Assembly (NCBI GenBank): GCA_964627995.1
Contig: CAZVLN010000002.1
Location: 62,001 to 126,000 of the forward strand
Origin: JAWLFI01 sp964627995
GTDB taxonomy: Bacteria; Bacteroidota; Bacteroidia; Chitinophagales; Saprospiraceae
Length of the DNA stretch: 64,000 bases
Reading direction: 5' to 3'
The position numbers and the translations under genes are program-made. Under the pieces are notes generated by a model, which was given only the letters and a program-made list of their open reading frames with translations, searched no databases and was not told the origin of the DNA. Shown piece by piece: positions 1-8,874 of the stretch (position 1 is the stretch's first letter; every line of letters begins with the position of its first letter).

Positions 1-36
1 GAAATCTGGTATTCTATCCAGTTGAACTACGGGGCC
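1..36 (-). tRNA. tRNA-Arg (probably UCU anticodon), 5' half only
   Basis: Read on the minus strand, positions 36 to 1 give a 7-nt acceptor strand GGCCCCG, the UA linker, a 4-bp D stem GUUC/GAAU enclosing a loop with the GG pair, then the anticodon stem CCAGA and the start of the anticodon loop UUUC. The window edge cuts the gene inside the anticodon, of which U and C are visible; UCU (Arg) is the likeliest completion, UCG (Arg) or UCC (Gly) cannot be excluded. A -7 box sits just upstream. Confidence 0.85.
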
Positions 37-46
37 TAAAGCGACG

Positions 47-78
47 CAAATATAAGATCCTTTACCAGAAATTACAAG
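47..78 (-). promoter_or_regulatory. Promoter of the tRNA gene
   Basis: On the minus strand TATATTTG occupies 54-47, an exact match to the Bacteroidota -7 box TAnnTTTG. A CTTG lies at 78-75, about 20 nt further upstream, close to the TTTG -33 element. Transcription would begin near position 41, a few bases ahead of the tRNA 5' end at 36. Confidence 0.6.
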
Positions 79-127
79 TTCGTGTTTAATTAACCCGAAT
101 TTATCTTTTAACAGACAGGGAATTCAG

Positions 128-135
128 TATTTTTG
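128..135 (+). promoter_or_regulatory. -7 box of the ABC transporter gene
   Basis: TATTTTTG matches TAnnTTTG. Transcription would start near 141, leaving only a few untranslated bases before the ATG at 145. The TTG that opens the longest reading frame (133) is inside this box, so it is unlikely to be the start codon. No clear -33 element is seen. Confidence 0.5.
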
Positions 136-144
136 TCTTCAGTT

Positions 145-1959
145 ATGAGTCGAAGAAAATCTGATGAAGATAAACATTTAAGGGGCAAAATTGATGGTGA
201 GTCCTTGCGCAAAGCCGCTTACATATTTAAGTATATTGGGCCTTACAAGCTATATCTTATTCTTGGTCTAATTCTACTTTTTTTATCAAGTGTGCTTTTT
301 CTTGCTTTTCCATATTTAGCTGGACTTCTGGTTGACATTGCACAAGGAAAGGCAGATTTTGACTTGAGCCTTACCCGAGCGGCTTGGCTGCTTCTTGGTA
401 TATTGATTCTGCAAGGCGTAATTTCATACTTTCGCGTAATTTGCTTTGCGATAGTAAGTGAAAAAGGATTGGCTGATCTTCGAAAAGATTTATTCAATCA
501 CTTACTTACACTACAAATTTATTTTTTTGAAACGAACAAAGTCGGAGAGTTAATAAGTCGAGTAAGTGCGGATGTTGAGAAAATGTACTCTGCTTTTTCA
601 TTTACATTAGCCGAATTTTTTAGGCAAATAATTGTTCTTATTGTTGGTATTGTCTTTCTAGCAGTAACAACTCCTAAGCTTGCCGGGATCATGCTGTTGA
701 CGTTTCCAGTGATAGTTTTAGGTGCTATGTTTTTCGGACGGTATATACGCCGTTTGTCGAAAGACAGACAGCAAGAAATGGCTCATACTAATAATCTGTT
801 TGGGGATGCCCTCCAGAGTATTGCGATGGTAAAATCCTTTGTCAATGAATCTTTTGAATCTGTGAAGTACCGAAGTGCTACTGATAATGTTGTCAAAGTT
901 TCTCTTCAATATGCCAGAGCTCGAGCTTTATTTTCAGTGTTTATTATCACTTTTTTATTTGGTGGGTTATTTTTTATTATTTGGATGGGTGCAAACATGG
1001 TAAGTGACGGAAGTCTCACTGCGGGAGGATTAGTTTCTTTTGTTTCATATACAGCTATTATTGGTGCGGCAATTGCTGGACTCGGGAATTTTTATACAGA
1101 GTTATTAGGAGCCATGGGCGCTACAGAACGCATTAGGGAAATCTTAAGAGAAGAAGGTGAAATTGAAGATATTGTACTTGAGAAGTCACCCAAAATTGAT
1201 GTCAAACCCGAAATACAATTTAACGACGTTACATTTTCTTACCCCTCTAGACCAGATATTCGTGTTCTTGATCAACTTTCTTTTAGTGTTCCTAAAGGAG
1301 GTAAGGTAGCCTTGGTTGGTGTTTCTGGAGCAGGTAAGTCTACTGTTTTTCAGTTACTTTTGCGATTTTATCAGAATTATGAGGGGGAAATCACACTGGG
1401 GGATAAGGAAATTCAAAATTTGCCTTTGGGTTCTTATCGATCGCTATTCTCCATCGTTCCACAAGATGTAATTCTTTTTGGTGGAACTATTAGAGAAAAC
1501 ATAAGCTATGGAAATCCAGATGCTTCCAATAGTGACATACTTCAGGCTGCAGAACAGGCCAATGCAATGGAATTCATAGATAGATTTCCAGAAGCTTTAG
1601 ATACTATTGTTGGAGAGCGAGGGGTTCGCCTATCTGGAGGTCAAAAACAACGAATCGCTATTGCCAGGGCAATTTTGAAAAATCCTGCCATTTTATTATT
1701 GGATGAAGCTACATCTTCTTTAGATGCTGAATCTGAAAAAGTTGTACAAGATGCGCTAGAGAACCTTTTAGAAGGTCGCACGAGTATTATTATTGCACAC
1801 AGGCTTTCAACTATTCGGAATGTAGATCAGATTATAGTGATTGATCAAGGTAGAGTGGTTGAGAAAGGCCGCCATGATGACCTAATGAAAAATAAGGATG
1901 GATTGTATTATTCTTTAGCGCGCCTGCAATTTCAGGATAAATCAATGCTTACTCACTAA
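145..1959 (+). CDS. ABC exporter, fused permease and ATPase (MsbA/multidrug type)
   Basis: A 604-residue half-transporter of the inner membrane that would work as a homodimer, using ATP to export or flip a lipid or drug. The N-terminal half has about six hydrophobic segments (residues ~35-315). The C-terminal ATPase has Walker A GVSGAGKST (~392-400), signature LSGGQ (496-500), Walker B ILLLDEAT (~516-523) and the H-loop AHR (~551-553). Length and order match the MsbA/LmrA class. The reading frame continues back to a TTG at 133, but that TTG is part of the -7 box, so ATG 145 is chosen. The substrate cannot be told from sequence; lipid A precursor (MsbA) is one option. The next gene follows after 34 bp with its own -7 box. 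Confidence 0.9.
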   Translation: MSRRKSDEDKHLRGKIDGESLRKAAYIFKYIGPYKLYLILGLILLFLSSVLFLAFPYLAGLLVDIAQGKADFDLSLTRAAWLLLGILILQGVISYFRVICFAIVSEKGLADLRKDLFNHLLTLQIYFFETNKVGELISRVSADVEKMYSAFSFTLAEFFRQIIVLIVGIVFLAVTTPKLAGIMLLTFPVIVLGAMFFGRYIRRLSKDRQQEMAHTNNLFGDALQSIAMVKSFVNESFESVKYRSATDNVVKVSLQYARARALFSVFIITFLFGGLFFIIWMGANMVSDGSLTAGGLVSFVSYTAIIGAAIAGLGNFYTELLGAMGATERIREILREEGEIEDIVLEKSPKIDVKPEIQFNDVTFSYPSRPDIRVLDQLSFSVPKGGKVALVGVSGAGKSTVFQLLLRFYQNYEGEITLGDKEIQNLPLGSYRSLFSIVPQDVILFGGTIRENISYGNPDASNSDILQAAEQANAMEFIDRFPEALDTIVGERGVRLSGGQKQRIAIARAILKNPAILLLDEATSSLDAESEKVVQDALENLLEGRTSIIIAHRLSTIRNVDQIIVIDQGRVVEKGRHDDLMKNKDGLYYSLARLQFQDKSMLTH

Positions 1960-1975
1960 TATGTAGAAGGCTTTT

Positions 1976-1983
1976 TATCTTTG
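1976..1983 (+). promoter_or_regulatory. -7 box of the gene at 1994
   Basis: TATCTTTG, an exact TAnnTTTG match, 10 nt before the ATG. The implied leader is about 5 nt. No convincing -33 element is seen. Confidence 0.5.
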
Positions 1984-1993
1984 TAGAAAAAAA

Positions 1994-2614
1994 ATGCGAA
2001 CCTTAGTTCTCTTTGTTTTTATTTTCTTGAATCTAAGTAGCTATTCTCAAGCTCAATGGATTTCTTTTGGAAATACTTTTGGCATTGATTTTTATCAATA
2101 TTATCAAAACCCCAACACCCATCCTTTAGGTGAATATCGTTCGGGCTCAGCACTAGCTAATTTGAACTGGGGACCTAAGATGTGGTTAGGGTCGGGAAAG
2201 ATAAATGCTTCGATAGAAGCTCAGGTTTCTTATGCTCCATTTGCTTTTGATATTAATGAATACAAGGGCTTAGGTGCCTTGTCTTTTCCATTTATTGGAT
2301 CTATAAACTTCAATGGAATCTCTACAACCTCACCTCAGCCTGGCACTGGGTTTTCTATCGGTGGAGGTTTTGTTCTTACCAATTCTGAGTTATACTTTTT
2401 ATCCGATGAATATAGTGCGGTAGAATACGAGAATCGAACACAATATTTCCCTGCTTATTTTGGGCAAATAGGTCTTGGTTTTGGCGCAATGGGATTTTCC
2501 GGTGTTCTGTACGGTAGGTATGGTCAAGGTCCGGATGGTGCTTCTATAATGAGTATTGGATTTATGATTAATGTAAACAATACCGCTGCTAAAAAAATGC
2601 TCAAGAAAAATTAA
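1994..2614 (+). CDS. Exported protein of unknown function
   Basis: I do not recognise this 206-residue protein. It begins with a clear signal peptide (a hydrophobic stretch followed by SSYSQAQ, cleavage near residue 20). The mature part is rich in Gly, Ser, Tyr and Phe, with alternating patterns such as GFSIGGGF and GQIGLGFGAMGFSGVLYGRYGQG that suggest beta strands, so an outer-membrane or periplasmic beta protein is plausible. It has no cysteine after the signal. It lies 5 bp ahead of murB and probably shares its transcript. Function unknown. Confidence 0.8.
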   Translation: MRTLVLFVFIFLNLSSYSQAQWISFGNTFGIDFYQYYQNPNTHPLGEYRSGSALANLNWGPKMWLGSGKINASIEAQVSYAPFAFDINEYKGLGALSFPFIGSINFNGISTTSPQPGTGFSIGGGFVLTNSELYFLSDEYSAVEYENRTQYFPAYFGQIGLGFGAMGFSGVLYGRYGQGPDGASIMSIGFMINVNNTAAKKMLKKN

Positions 2615-2619
2615 AGAAC

Positions 2620-3660
2620 TTGATTTCAGGCTTGAAAAATTACAATCTTTTTAAAATGAACTCCTTCGGCTTAAAGTCGATAGCACGTGAGTTCTACAGC
2701 ATTTCTTCTGTTGAAGAGTTAAAAGGGCTGTTAGCGGAAAATGATGGAAAGCCTCCTTTTATATTAGGTGGGGGTAGCAATGTTTTACTACCAGATTTTT
2801 TAGATAGAACAGTTGTTAAACTTGATTTCCATGAATGGGAAAGCATATCTGATGAAAAAAAATACTCTATTCTGCGTGTAGGAGCAGGCTGGAATTGGCA
2901 TGAATTTGTTTTACGTGCGCTATCCTATGATTTAGGGGGGATTGAGAACTTAAGTTTGATTCCGGGGACTGTTGGGGCTGCTCCTATTCAGAATATTGGA
3001 GCTTATGGAGTTGAAATAAAAGACTTTATAGAGCAGGTAGAATATCTTTCATTTCATGACCAAAAAGTTCGCATCTTTAAAACTGAGGAGTGTTTATTTG
3101 ACTACCGGAGCAGTATTTTTAAGAAAGAATTAAATGGCAAAGGTGTTATTACACACGTTACTTTTCGCCTTCCAAAACAAGGGTTTTATTCTTTTAATAT
3201 TTCTTATAGCAGTTTAACGCAATTAGCAGATAATTCATCTGAGTTATCTGCAAAGAAAATAAGTGATTGGGTGATATCCATCCGCGAAAGTAAATTGCCT
3301 AACCCTGGTGAACTAGGAAATGCTGGCTCTTTTTTTAAGAATCCTATAATTTCTTCATCGCGACTCAACGAACTAAAAAGGGAATTCGATACTATTCCAT
3401 TTTATACGCTTTCAGATAAATCTGTAAAAATACCAGCGGCCTGGTTAATAGATGTCTGCGGATGGAAGGGAAAGCGAGAGGGTAGCGTAGGATCTTATAG
3501 ACATCAGCCTCTTGTAATTGTAAATTACGGTAATGCGAGGGCCAATGAGGTCATCGAATGGGCTCGTGCCATCCGTAAGGACGTTCAGGAACGGTTTAGA
3601 ATAAATTTAGAAGCTGAAGTGAATATTTTGGATCGAGAAGGAGACCGGTTAATACTATAA
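2620..3660 (+). CDS. murB: UDP-N-acetylenolpyruvoylglucosamine reductase
   Basis: Cytoplasmic FAD enzyme that reduces UDP-GlcNAc-enolpyruvate with NADPH to UDP-MurNAc, the second committed step of peptidoglycan synthesis. Seen: FAD-binding GGGSNVLL (~49-56), PGTVGAAPIQNIGAYG (~115-130), a YRSSIFK motif, NAGSFFKNP with the proton-donor serine at about 237, and LEAEV near the C-terminus with a conserved glutamate (~333). At 346 residues it fits the E. coli-like type I. The start is TTG at 2620, because the conserved N-terminal pattern (LKNYNLFKMNSFG) begins before the first in-frame ATG at 2656. Five bases separate it from the upstream gene. Confidence 0.95.
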   Translation: MISGLKNYNLFKMNSFGLKSIAREFYSISSVEELKGLLAENDGKPPFILGGGSNVLLPDFLDRTVVKLDFHEWESISDEKKYSILRVGAGWNWHEFVLRALSYDLGGIENLSLIPGTVGAAPIQNIGAYGVEIKDFIEQVEYLSFHDQKVRIFKTEECLFDYRSSIFKKELNGKGVITHVTFRLPKQGFYSFNISYSSLTQLADNSSELSAKKISDWVISIRESKLPNPGELGNAGSFFKNPIISSSRLNELKREFDTIPFYTLSDKSVKIPAAWLIDVCGWKGKREGSVGSYRHQPLVIVNYGNARANEVIEWARAIRKDVQERFRINLEAEVNILDREGDRLIL

Positions 3661-3677
3661 TGTCTGGAATTCCTAAA

Positions 3678-4745
3678 TTAATCTTGAAATGCCGGGTCCT
3701 CTTCAGGAACATTGTAGTCAGAGGACTTTTTTCCAAATACACTTACTTTAATATACCTTTCAGGGTTCAAGCGAATATCTTGTAATAAGAAATTAAGGTT
3801 TAGTACCGCCTTGTCTAAATCATTATATAATTGATCATCTTTAATCACCTTGCCTAGCGTCCCTTTCCCTGCATTCACTCGCTCAACGATTTCTTGTATT
3901 GAGGAAAGAGAAGTTTCTGCTTGAGCTAATCGATCATTAAATGAATTAAGCCCAACCTCTGAAGCATCTAAAGTAGAATTGATTTTTTCCAGAGTCAAGC
4001 CCAATTCTAGTGTTTTAATTTTCTCTGAAAGGTCGGAGATGTTTTCGATGATTAGGTTAATCTTATCATTATTTTGATTTAGATTTCGTGTTATAGAGTT
4101 AACATTTTGCAGTCCTTTTCTTAGTGGCGCTTGAGCTGCAAGCATTTCATCCAAGGATTGACTAATACTTTCAACATTGCTTATAGTTTTCTGCAGGTCG
4201 TGACCAATGCTTCTTAGACCAGAATCTTCACTTGGTCTTTTGAATGCCGCATCCAATGAATCGAGAAGCATTTCAAAAGTCTTCGTCAAATCTTCCACTG
4301 AAGATTCAATGTCATCTTCCCCTAATAGCGAAAAAACCAGGTTTCGGTTTCCTCCTTCTAGTTTACTGCCACTTGTAAGACAATCATCGGCAGGGCAGGG
4401 CCCAGGAATGTCCAAAGATATAGCTTTACCTCCTAGTACGCCCGTAGATATAATATACGCAGTAGTATTAGGGTGAATGCCAATGTCATTTCTTACCTCA
4501 AAGTCTACCCTGATTGTTTTTTCATTTCCAGGCTCAAATTGAATTTTAGTAATAGTCCCGACTTCCAGACCTTTCACATATACGGGTGCACTTACATTGA
4601 GTTGATCCGCATATTCGTAATACGCATAAAATTGATTATCATTTGAAAGAAAATTCTGACCCTTGAGGAATTTGTAACCCCAAATGGCAGCAAATATTGC
4701 AATGACGGCCATAAGGCCAATTCGTACTTCGTAGGGTATTTTCAT
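3678..4745 (-). CDS. MlaD-type MCE-domain protein
   Basis: A 355-residue membrane-anchored protein with one N-terminal transmembrane segment (residues ~7-26), an MCE domain right after it (~35-115, including the APVYVKGLEVGTI pattern), and a long helical C-terminal part (~140-330) with coiled-coil character. MCE proteins form hexameric rings that bind lipids and carry them across the periplasm for ABC transporters of the Mla type. The cognate permease and ATPase are not in this window. It lies 39 bp downstream of the amidase gene on the same strand and is probably co-transcribed with it. Confidence 0.88.
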   Translation of the reverse strand: MKIPYEVRIGLMAVIAIFAAIWGYKFLKGQNFLSNDNQFYAYYEYADQLNVSAPVYVKGLEVGTITKIQFEPGNEKTIRVDFEVRNDIGIHPNTTAYIISTGVLGGKAISLDIPGPCPADDCLTSGSKLEGGNRNLVFSLLGEDDIESSVEDLTKTFEMLLDSLDAAFKRPSEDSGLRSIGHDLQKTISNVESISQSLDEMLAAQAPLRKGLQNVNSITRNLNQNNDKINLIIENISDLSEKIKTLELGLTLEKINSTLDASEVGLNSFNDRLAQAETSLSSIQEIVERVNAGKGTLGKVIKDDQLYNDLDKAVLNLNFLLQDIRLNPERYIKVSVFGKKSSDYNVPEEDPAFQD

Positions 4746-4784
4746 ACGTCTTAATCTATATTTCCAATCGTGAAAGTAAGAAAA

Positions 4785-5906
4785 CTATTTAGTTCCTGAT
4801 TGTTCAGCGGCATCTAAATGTCGGTAAGGCCATGAAATAATAAATGCTCCTTTTTGCCCTTTACTTTCTAGTTCTATTTTGAGGCGCTCCGCTTCCTCTC
4901 TATTTTTACCTGCCGGTAATATATATTTGTAAGCGTTAGCACCTGTTGTCCATTCTTTTAAATTAGAATACGTTTTTCGAAGAGTATGATCTTCGCTAAT
5001 GGAAGAGGAGGTTGCAGCCAATTGAATGCCAAATTGGGTTTCTTCAGTTGAAGTTTGTTGATTTTTTTCACCTGAAGGAAGTATAGCGTATTGTTCTATA
5101 GATTGCATGATGGCCTCGGCTACTTTTTCCTGACCTTTTGAGTCTCGAAGAAAGTCCTCTTCCTTAGCATGGGTTAAGAAGCCAGTTTCTATTAATACAG
5201 ATGGCATTGTGGTTTCTCGCAAAACTAGAAATCCGGCTTGCTTTACGCCTCTGCTGTGCCTTGACGCATGTGTGGTGAGCTGGTTCTCTACAAGGTGAGC
5301 AAAGTGAATGCTTTGCTCTAAATGAGCATTTTGATACATGCTAAGTAATATGTGCCCTTCTACAGAAGATGGATCAAAACCATCGTATTGAGCTTTATAA
5401 TCGTTTTCATACAGTATAGATGCATTTTCGCGTTTAGCAACTCTAAGGTTGTCTTCAGCCCGGTGCAATCCCAGAACATAGGTTTCTGATCCATGGACGT
5501 GGCTTTTACCACCTATTGAATTACAATGTAGTGAAATAAATAAATCAGCATTGTTTTTGTTGGCTAATTTTGCCCGTTCATGAAGAGGAATAAACTTATC
5601 TGTATCGCGTGTCATTATAACTTCCAGGTCTGGATACTTTTTCTTTGAAATCTCTCTTATTTTTTTGCCAATAGCTAAAACAATATCTTTTTCATGAGAA
5701 TGTCGCCCACTACACCCCGCATCTTTCCCGCCATGCCCAGGGTCAATTATGATTCTGTAAACCTTCGACTTGGGAGGATCACTTTCCTGAAACCAAATAT
5801 CTTTCTTAAGGATATCATAAACTTTATGCTTAGCAAACCCAGTACTCGGATTGAGAAGTATATAAAAGAAAAAACAATAAACGATTAAAAACATATACTT
5901 TCGCAT
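4785..5906 (-). CDS. N-acetylmuramoyl-L-alanine amidase (Amidase_3)
   Basis: Exported zinc enzyme that cuts the bond between MurNAc and the stem peptide during cell separation or wall recycling. A signal peptide covers the first ~25 residues. The catalytic domain has the zinc ligands in IIIDPGHGGKDAG and HSHEKDIVL, a third in FISLHCNS, and the catalytic glutamate in SVLIETGFLTH. The C-terminal ~60 residues (YKYILPAGKNREEAERLKIELESKG) look like a degenerate SPOR domain, which would target the septum. At 373 residues the length is normal. It is divergent from lptD, with only 20 bp between the two start codons. Confidence 0.92.
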   Translation of the reverse strand: MRKYMFLIVYCFFFYILLNPSTGFAKHKVYDILKKDIWFQESDPPKSKVYRIIIDPGHGGKDAGCSGRHSHEKDIVLAIGKKIREISKKKYPDLEVIMTRDTDKFIPLHERAKLANKNNADLFISLHCNSIGGKSHVHGSETYVLGLHRAEDNLRVAKRENASILYENDYKAQYDGFDPSSVEGHILLSMYQNAHLEQSIHFAHLVENQLTTHASRHSRGVKQAGFLVLRETTMPSVLIETGFLTHAKEEDFLRDSKGQEKVAEAIMQSIEQYAILPSGEKNQQTSTEETQFGIQLAATSSSISEDHTLRKTYSNLKEWTTGANAYKYILPAGKNREEAERLKIELESKGQKGAFIISWPYRHLDAAEQSGTK

Positions 5907-5926
5907 AAGAACTCGTTTTTCATATT

Positions 5927-8740
5927 ATGAAAAATTATAATATAAAGGTAGTAATTATTTTTGGCTTCTGTCTAATTTTAGGCGGAAACTTGAATGCCTT
6001 TATCTCAAATAATATGAATGCCATGCTCAATTGTAACGATTTTAGAGAAAATCTGTTGTTTGAGAAAGAATACATTTGTGGATTTAAGAATAATTTGACC
6101 TCCCAATTTCACTACTATAATATTTGTTTAAGCTGCAGCGACACACTTGATCAGCCTTCATTAACTAGCCGTGATACAACGCCTTTTGAGATACCTATTT
6201 CAAAGGATGCCATTACTATAAAAGCACAATATTTTTCTAAAGACTCGGTGGTATATTCCGCTGATGATGAGAAGTTGTATATGTACACTCGTGATAGTGT
6301 AATTACTGAGGATGCCACCTTAACTTCACATTATATGGAGTTCGATATTGGCAAATCAGAAGTTAAAGCTGAGGGATCTCTAGATAGTGCAGGTCGAGCT
6401 AAAAATAATCCTCGCCTTATACAAGGGGGCAATGAAGTTGATGCCACAACATTAAAGTACAACTTTGATTCTGAAAAAGCTTATATCAGGGGTGCCCGAA
6501 CCAAGGAAAGCGACTTGTATATTGTGGGCAACGAAAGTAAATATCTGACGGAGCGACATGTCCGAAAAAATGATACGGTAGTGCAAGATGTCATTTATAA
6601 CGCACGATCTATTATAACAACTTGTGACCATCCTACTCCACATTTCGGCCTTCGATCAGGAAAACAAAAAATTATTGCCAATGAATGGGCTGTGATGGGA
6701 CCTTCTTATATTGAAATCGGCGGTGTGCCTACCCCTTTAGTACTTCCTTTAGCCGCAGCACCCTTAACCAAGGGGCGCCGAACGGGCTTGTTATTCCCTC
6801 AAGACTATGATGTTTCTCCACAATGGGGCTACGGACTTAGAAATATTGGTTATTATTTTCCAATCAACGATTACTACGACTTATCACTTACCACTGATAT
6901 CTACCTTCGAGGAAGTTTTGGACTGAGTGGAAATTTTCGATACAACAGACGGTACGCATATTCTGGTAATGCTACTATTTCTTATTCTAGCTATAAAACT
7001 GAATTTGTTGATAAGAATACATTGGTCAAGGGTAGGGATAATTCTTTTAGTGTCCAGTGGTCTCACAATCAGGACCCAAAAGCTCATCCACTTCGGACTT
7101 TTAGCGCGAATGTCAACATTCAAACTAACGACTATGCTCGCTTAAATCGAAATGATGCTAATTCAGTATTACAAAACTCTTTTTCCTCCCGGATCAATTA
7201 TAATCAACGATTTAAGAATAAAAACTGGAACCTAACAGCCTCTTTTAATCATTCTCAAAACAATCAAACGGGGGAGGTTCAACTTGAGCTTCCTAGAGTT
7301 TCTTTCGCTACGAACGCCTTTAAGCCTTTTGAACGAGAGGAAAGAGTCGGTAAGGAAAAGTGGTTTGAAAAGGTGACGATGAATTATTCGGCTGATTTTA
7401 GAAACAGTATTAGGACGTCCGATAGTCTTCTCTTTACCAAAGAGGTCTTCGATGATATGAATTATGGACTAGATCATCAGATTCGTGCAGATGCTAATTT
7501 TAGACTCTTCAAATACTTTACGGTTACTCCAAATATCAACTACAATGAGACCTGGGTATTTGAAACCCTAAGGCGTAGTTTGGTAGATACTCCCGTGATC
7601 TCAAATCGGGATACTATTGTAAATCCTGCAAATGAGGATGATTTTATAATTACAGGAGATACTGTTTTTAATCGGGTTCAGGATGATATCGTGAGCGAAT
7701 TTAGAGCTTTGCGCACATTCAATTCAGGTGTAAATATTAATACCCAAATTTTTGGCACCTTGCGATTCAAGGAAGGTTGGCTTAGAGGCATTCGGCATGT
7801 AATTAAACCTACCTTCAGTTTCGCTTATAGTCCCGACTTTAGTGATCCCTTTTGGAATTATTATGATACCTATGAATCGGACTTGAGAGAAGATGTTAAA
7901 GAGGCAGTCGAGTATTCTATTTTTGAAGGGAATGTCTTTGGTGCTCGTCCAAGTGCTCGACCCAGCATGATTTTAAATTACAACCTGAATAATATTTTTG
8001 AAGCAAAGTATTATTCCAAGAAGGAGGAAGAGGAAAAAAACTTTAAGCTATTCCAGAATTTTGTGGTAAGTGGAAGTTATGACTTCTTGCGTGACTCCTT
8101 GAAATTTTCAGATGTTTCTATGCGTGGCTTTTTTTCCATGGCTAAGGGCATTGTCAATTTTCGTTTTAGCGGTTCATTCAGTCCTTATGCACTAAATGAA
8201 GAAGGCAATGTCGTTAATACGTTTCAATGGAAAAAAGAAAGACAACTCCTTCGCTTTCAGAACCTTAATATGGATATCGCCACCAGATTCTCTATTAAAC
8301 AAATTCGAACGCTTTTGAGTGAATCTTTTGCAAATAAAGAGGATGGTAATAGAGCTCCTAAAAATAATTCATCCCAAAGAGAAATTTGGACTCTCGTTGA
8401 TGATATTCGTGTCACCCATAACCTTTCCCTTCAATGGAGAGGAAGAGTGGAAAAGGACACCTTTTTTGTGCGTTCCAACCAAGTGAGTTTTCAGGGTCAG
8501 ATTCCGATATCTGAGAAATGGAATATACAAGTAGGAAGAATTGGTTATGATTTTAAGCAAAACAGAATGACTTATCCCGATCTGGGCTTTACTCGTGATC
8601 TGCATTGCTGGCAACTAAGTCTTCGATGGCAGCCCGAAATTAATACGTATATGTTTTCCATTGGTACCAAACCGGGCTCCCTGGATTTCCTTAGTTTACC
8701 TTACCGAAGAAATCGTGCAGATGGTGCGGCCTTATTCTAA
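5927..8740 (+). CDS. lptD: LPS-assembly outer-membrane protein LptD (Bacteroidota type)
   Basis: A 937-residue outer-membrane barrel that inserts lipopolysaccharide into the outer leaflet. After an N-terminal signal region, residues ~85-220 form the OstA/LptA-like jellyroll (patterns such as VVYSADDEKLYMYTRDSVITEDATLTSHYMEFD are not quoted in full). From ~250 onward the protein is a series of amphipathic strands with Y/F/N-rich turns, and it ends in a short tail with basic and hydrophobic residues. It is longer than E. coli LptD (784 residues), as is common in this phylum. LptE is not seen nearby. The context with amidase and MCE protein fits an envelope-biogenesis block. Confidence 0.88.
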   Translation: MKNYNIKVVIIFGFCLILGGNLNAFISNNMNAMLNCNDFRENLLFEKEYICGFKNNLTSQFHYYNICLSCSDTLDQPSLTSRDTTPFEIPISKDAITIKAQYFSKDSVVYSADDEKLYMYTRDSVITEDATLTSHYMEFDIGKSEVKAEGSLDSAGRAKNNPRLIQGGNEVDATTLKYNFDSEKAYIRGARTKESDLYIVGNESKYLTERHVRKNDTVVQDVIYNARSIITTCDHPTPHFGLRSGKQKIIANEWAVMGPSYIEIGGVPTPLVLPLAAAPLTKGRRTGLLFPQDYDVSPQWGYGLRNIGYYFPINDYYDLSLTTDIYLRGSFGLSGNFRYNRRYAYSGNATISYSSYKTEFVDKNTLVKGRDNSFSVQWSHNQDPKAHPLRTFSANVNIQTNDYARLNRNDANSVLQNSFSSRINYNQRFKNKNWNLTASFNHSQNNQTGEVQLELPRVSFATNAFKPFEREERVGKEKWFEKVTMNYSADFRNSIRTSDSLLFTKEVFDDMNYGLDHQIRADANFRLFKYFTVTPNINYNETWVFETLRRSLVDTPVISNRDTIVNPANEDDFIITGDTVFNRVQDDIVSEFRALRTFNSGVNINTQIFGTLRFKEGWLRGIRHVIKPTFSFAYSPDFSDPFWNYYDTYESDLREDVKEAVEYSIFEGNVFGARPSARPSMILNYNLNNIFEAKYYSKKEEEEKNFKLFQNFVVSGSYDFLRDSLKFSDVSMRGFFSMAKGIVNFRFSGSFSPYALNEEGNVVNTFQWKKERQLLRFQNLNMDIATRFSIKQIRTLLSESFANKEDGNRAPKNNSSQREIWTLVDDIRVTHNLSLQWRGRVEKDTFFVRSNQVSFQGQIPISEKWNIQVGRIGYDFKQNRMTYPDLGFTRDLHCWQLSLRWQPEINTYMFSIGTKPGSLDFLSLPYRRNRADGAALF

Positions 8741-8874
8741 TTCCTTACTTTTTCGTTGCACTCCTTTCTAATTCACACGCATTAAACTCCACTGCGATGC
8801 ACCAGTCAATACTACTTGATTATTTCCCTTTTTCTCTATTGATTAAAGTAATAATATCCATAATCCAGATACTC

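Noticed and set aside
133..144. TTG start giving four extra residues on the ABC transporter
   Set aside because: The TTG is the end of a TATTTTTG promoter box; ATG 145 is the likely start.
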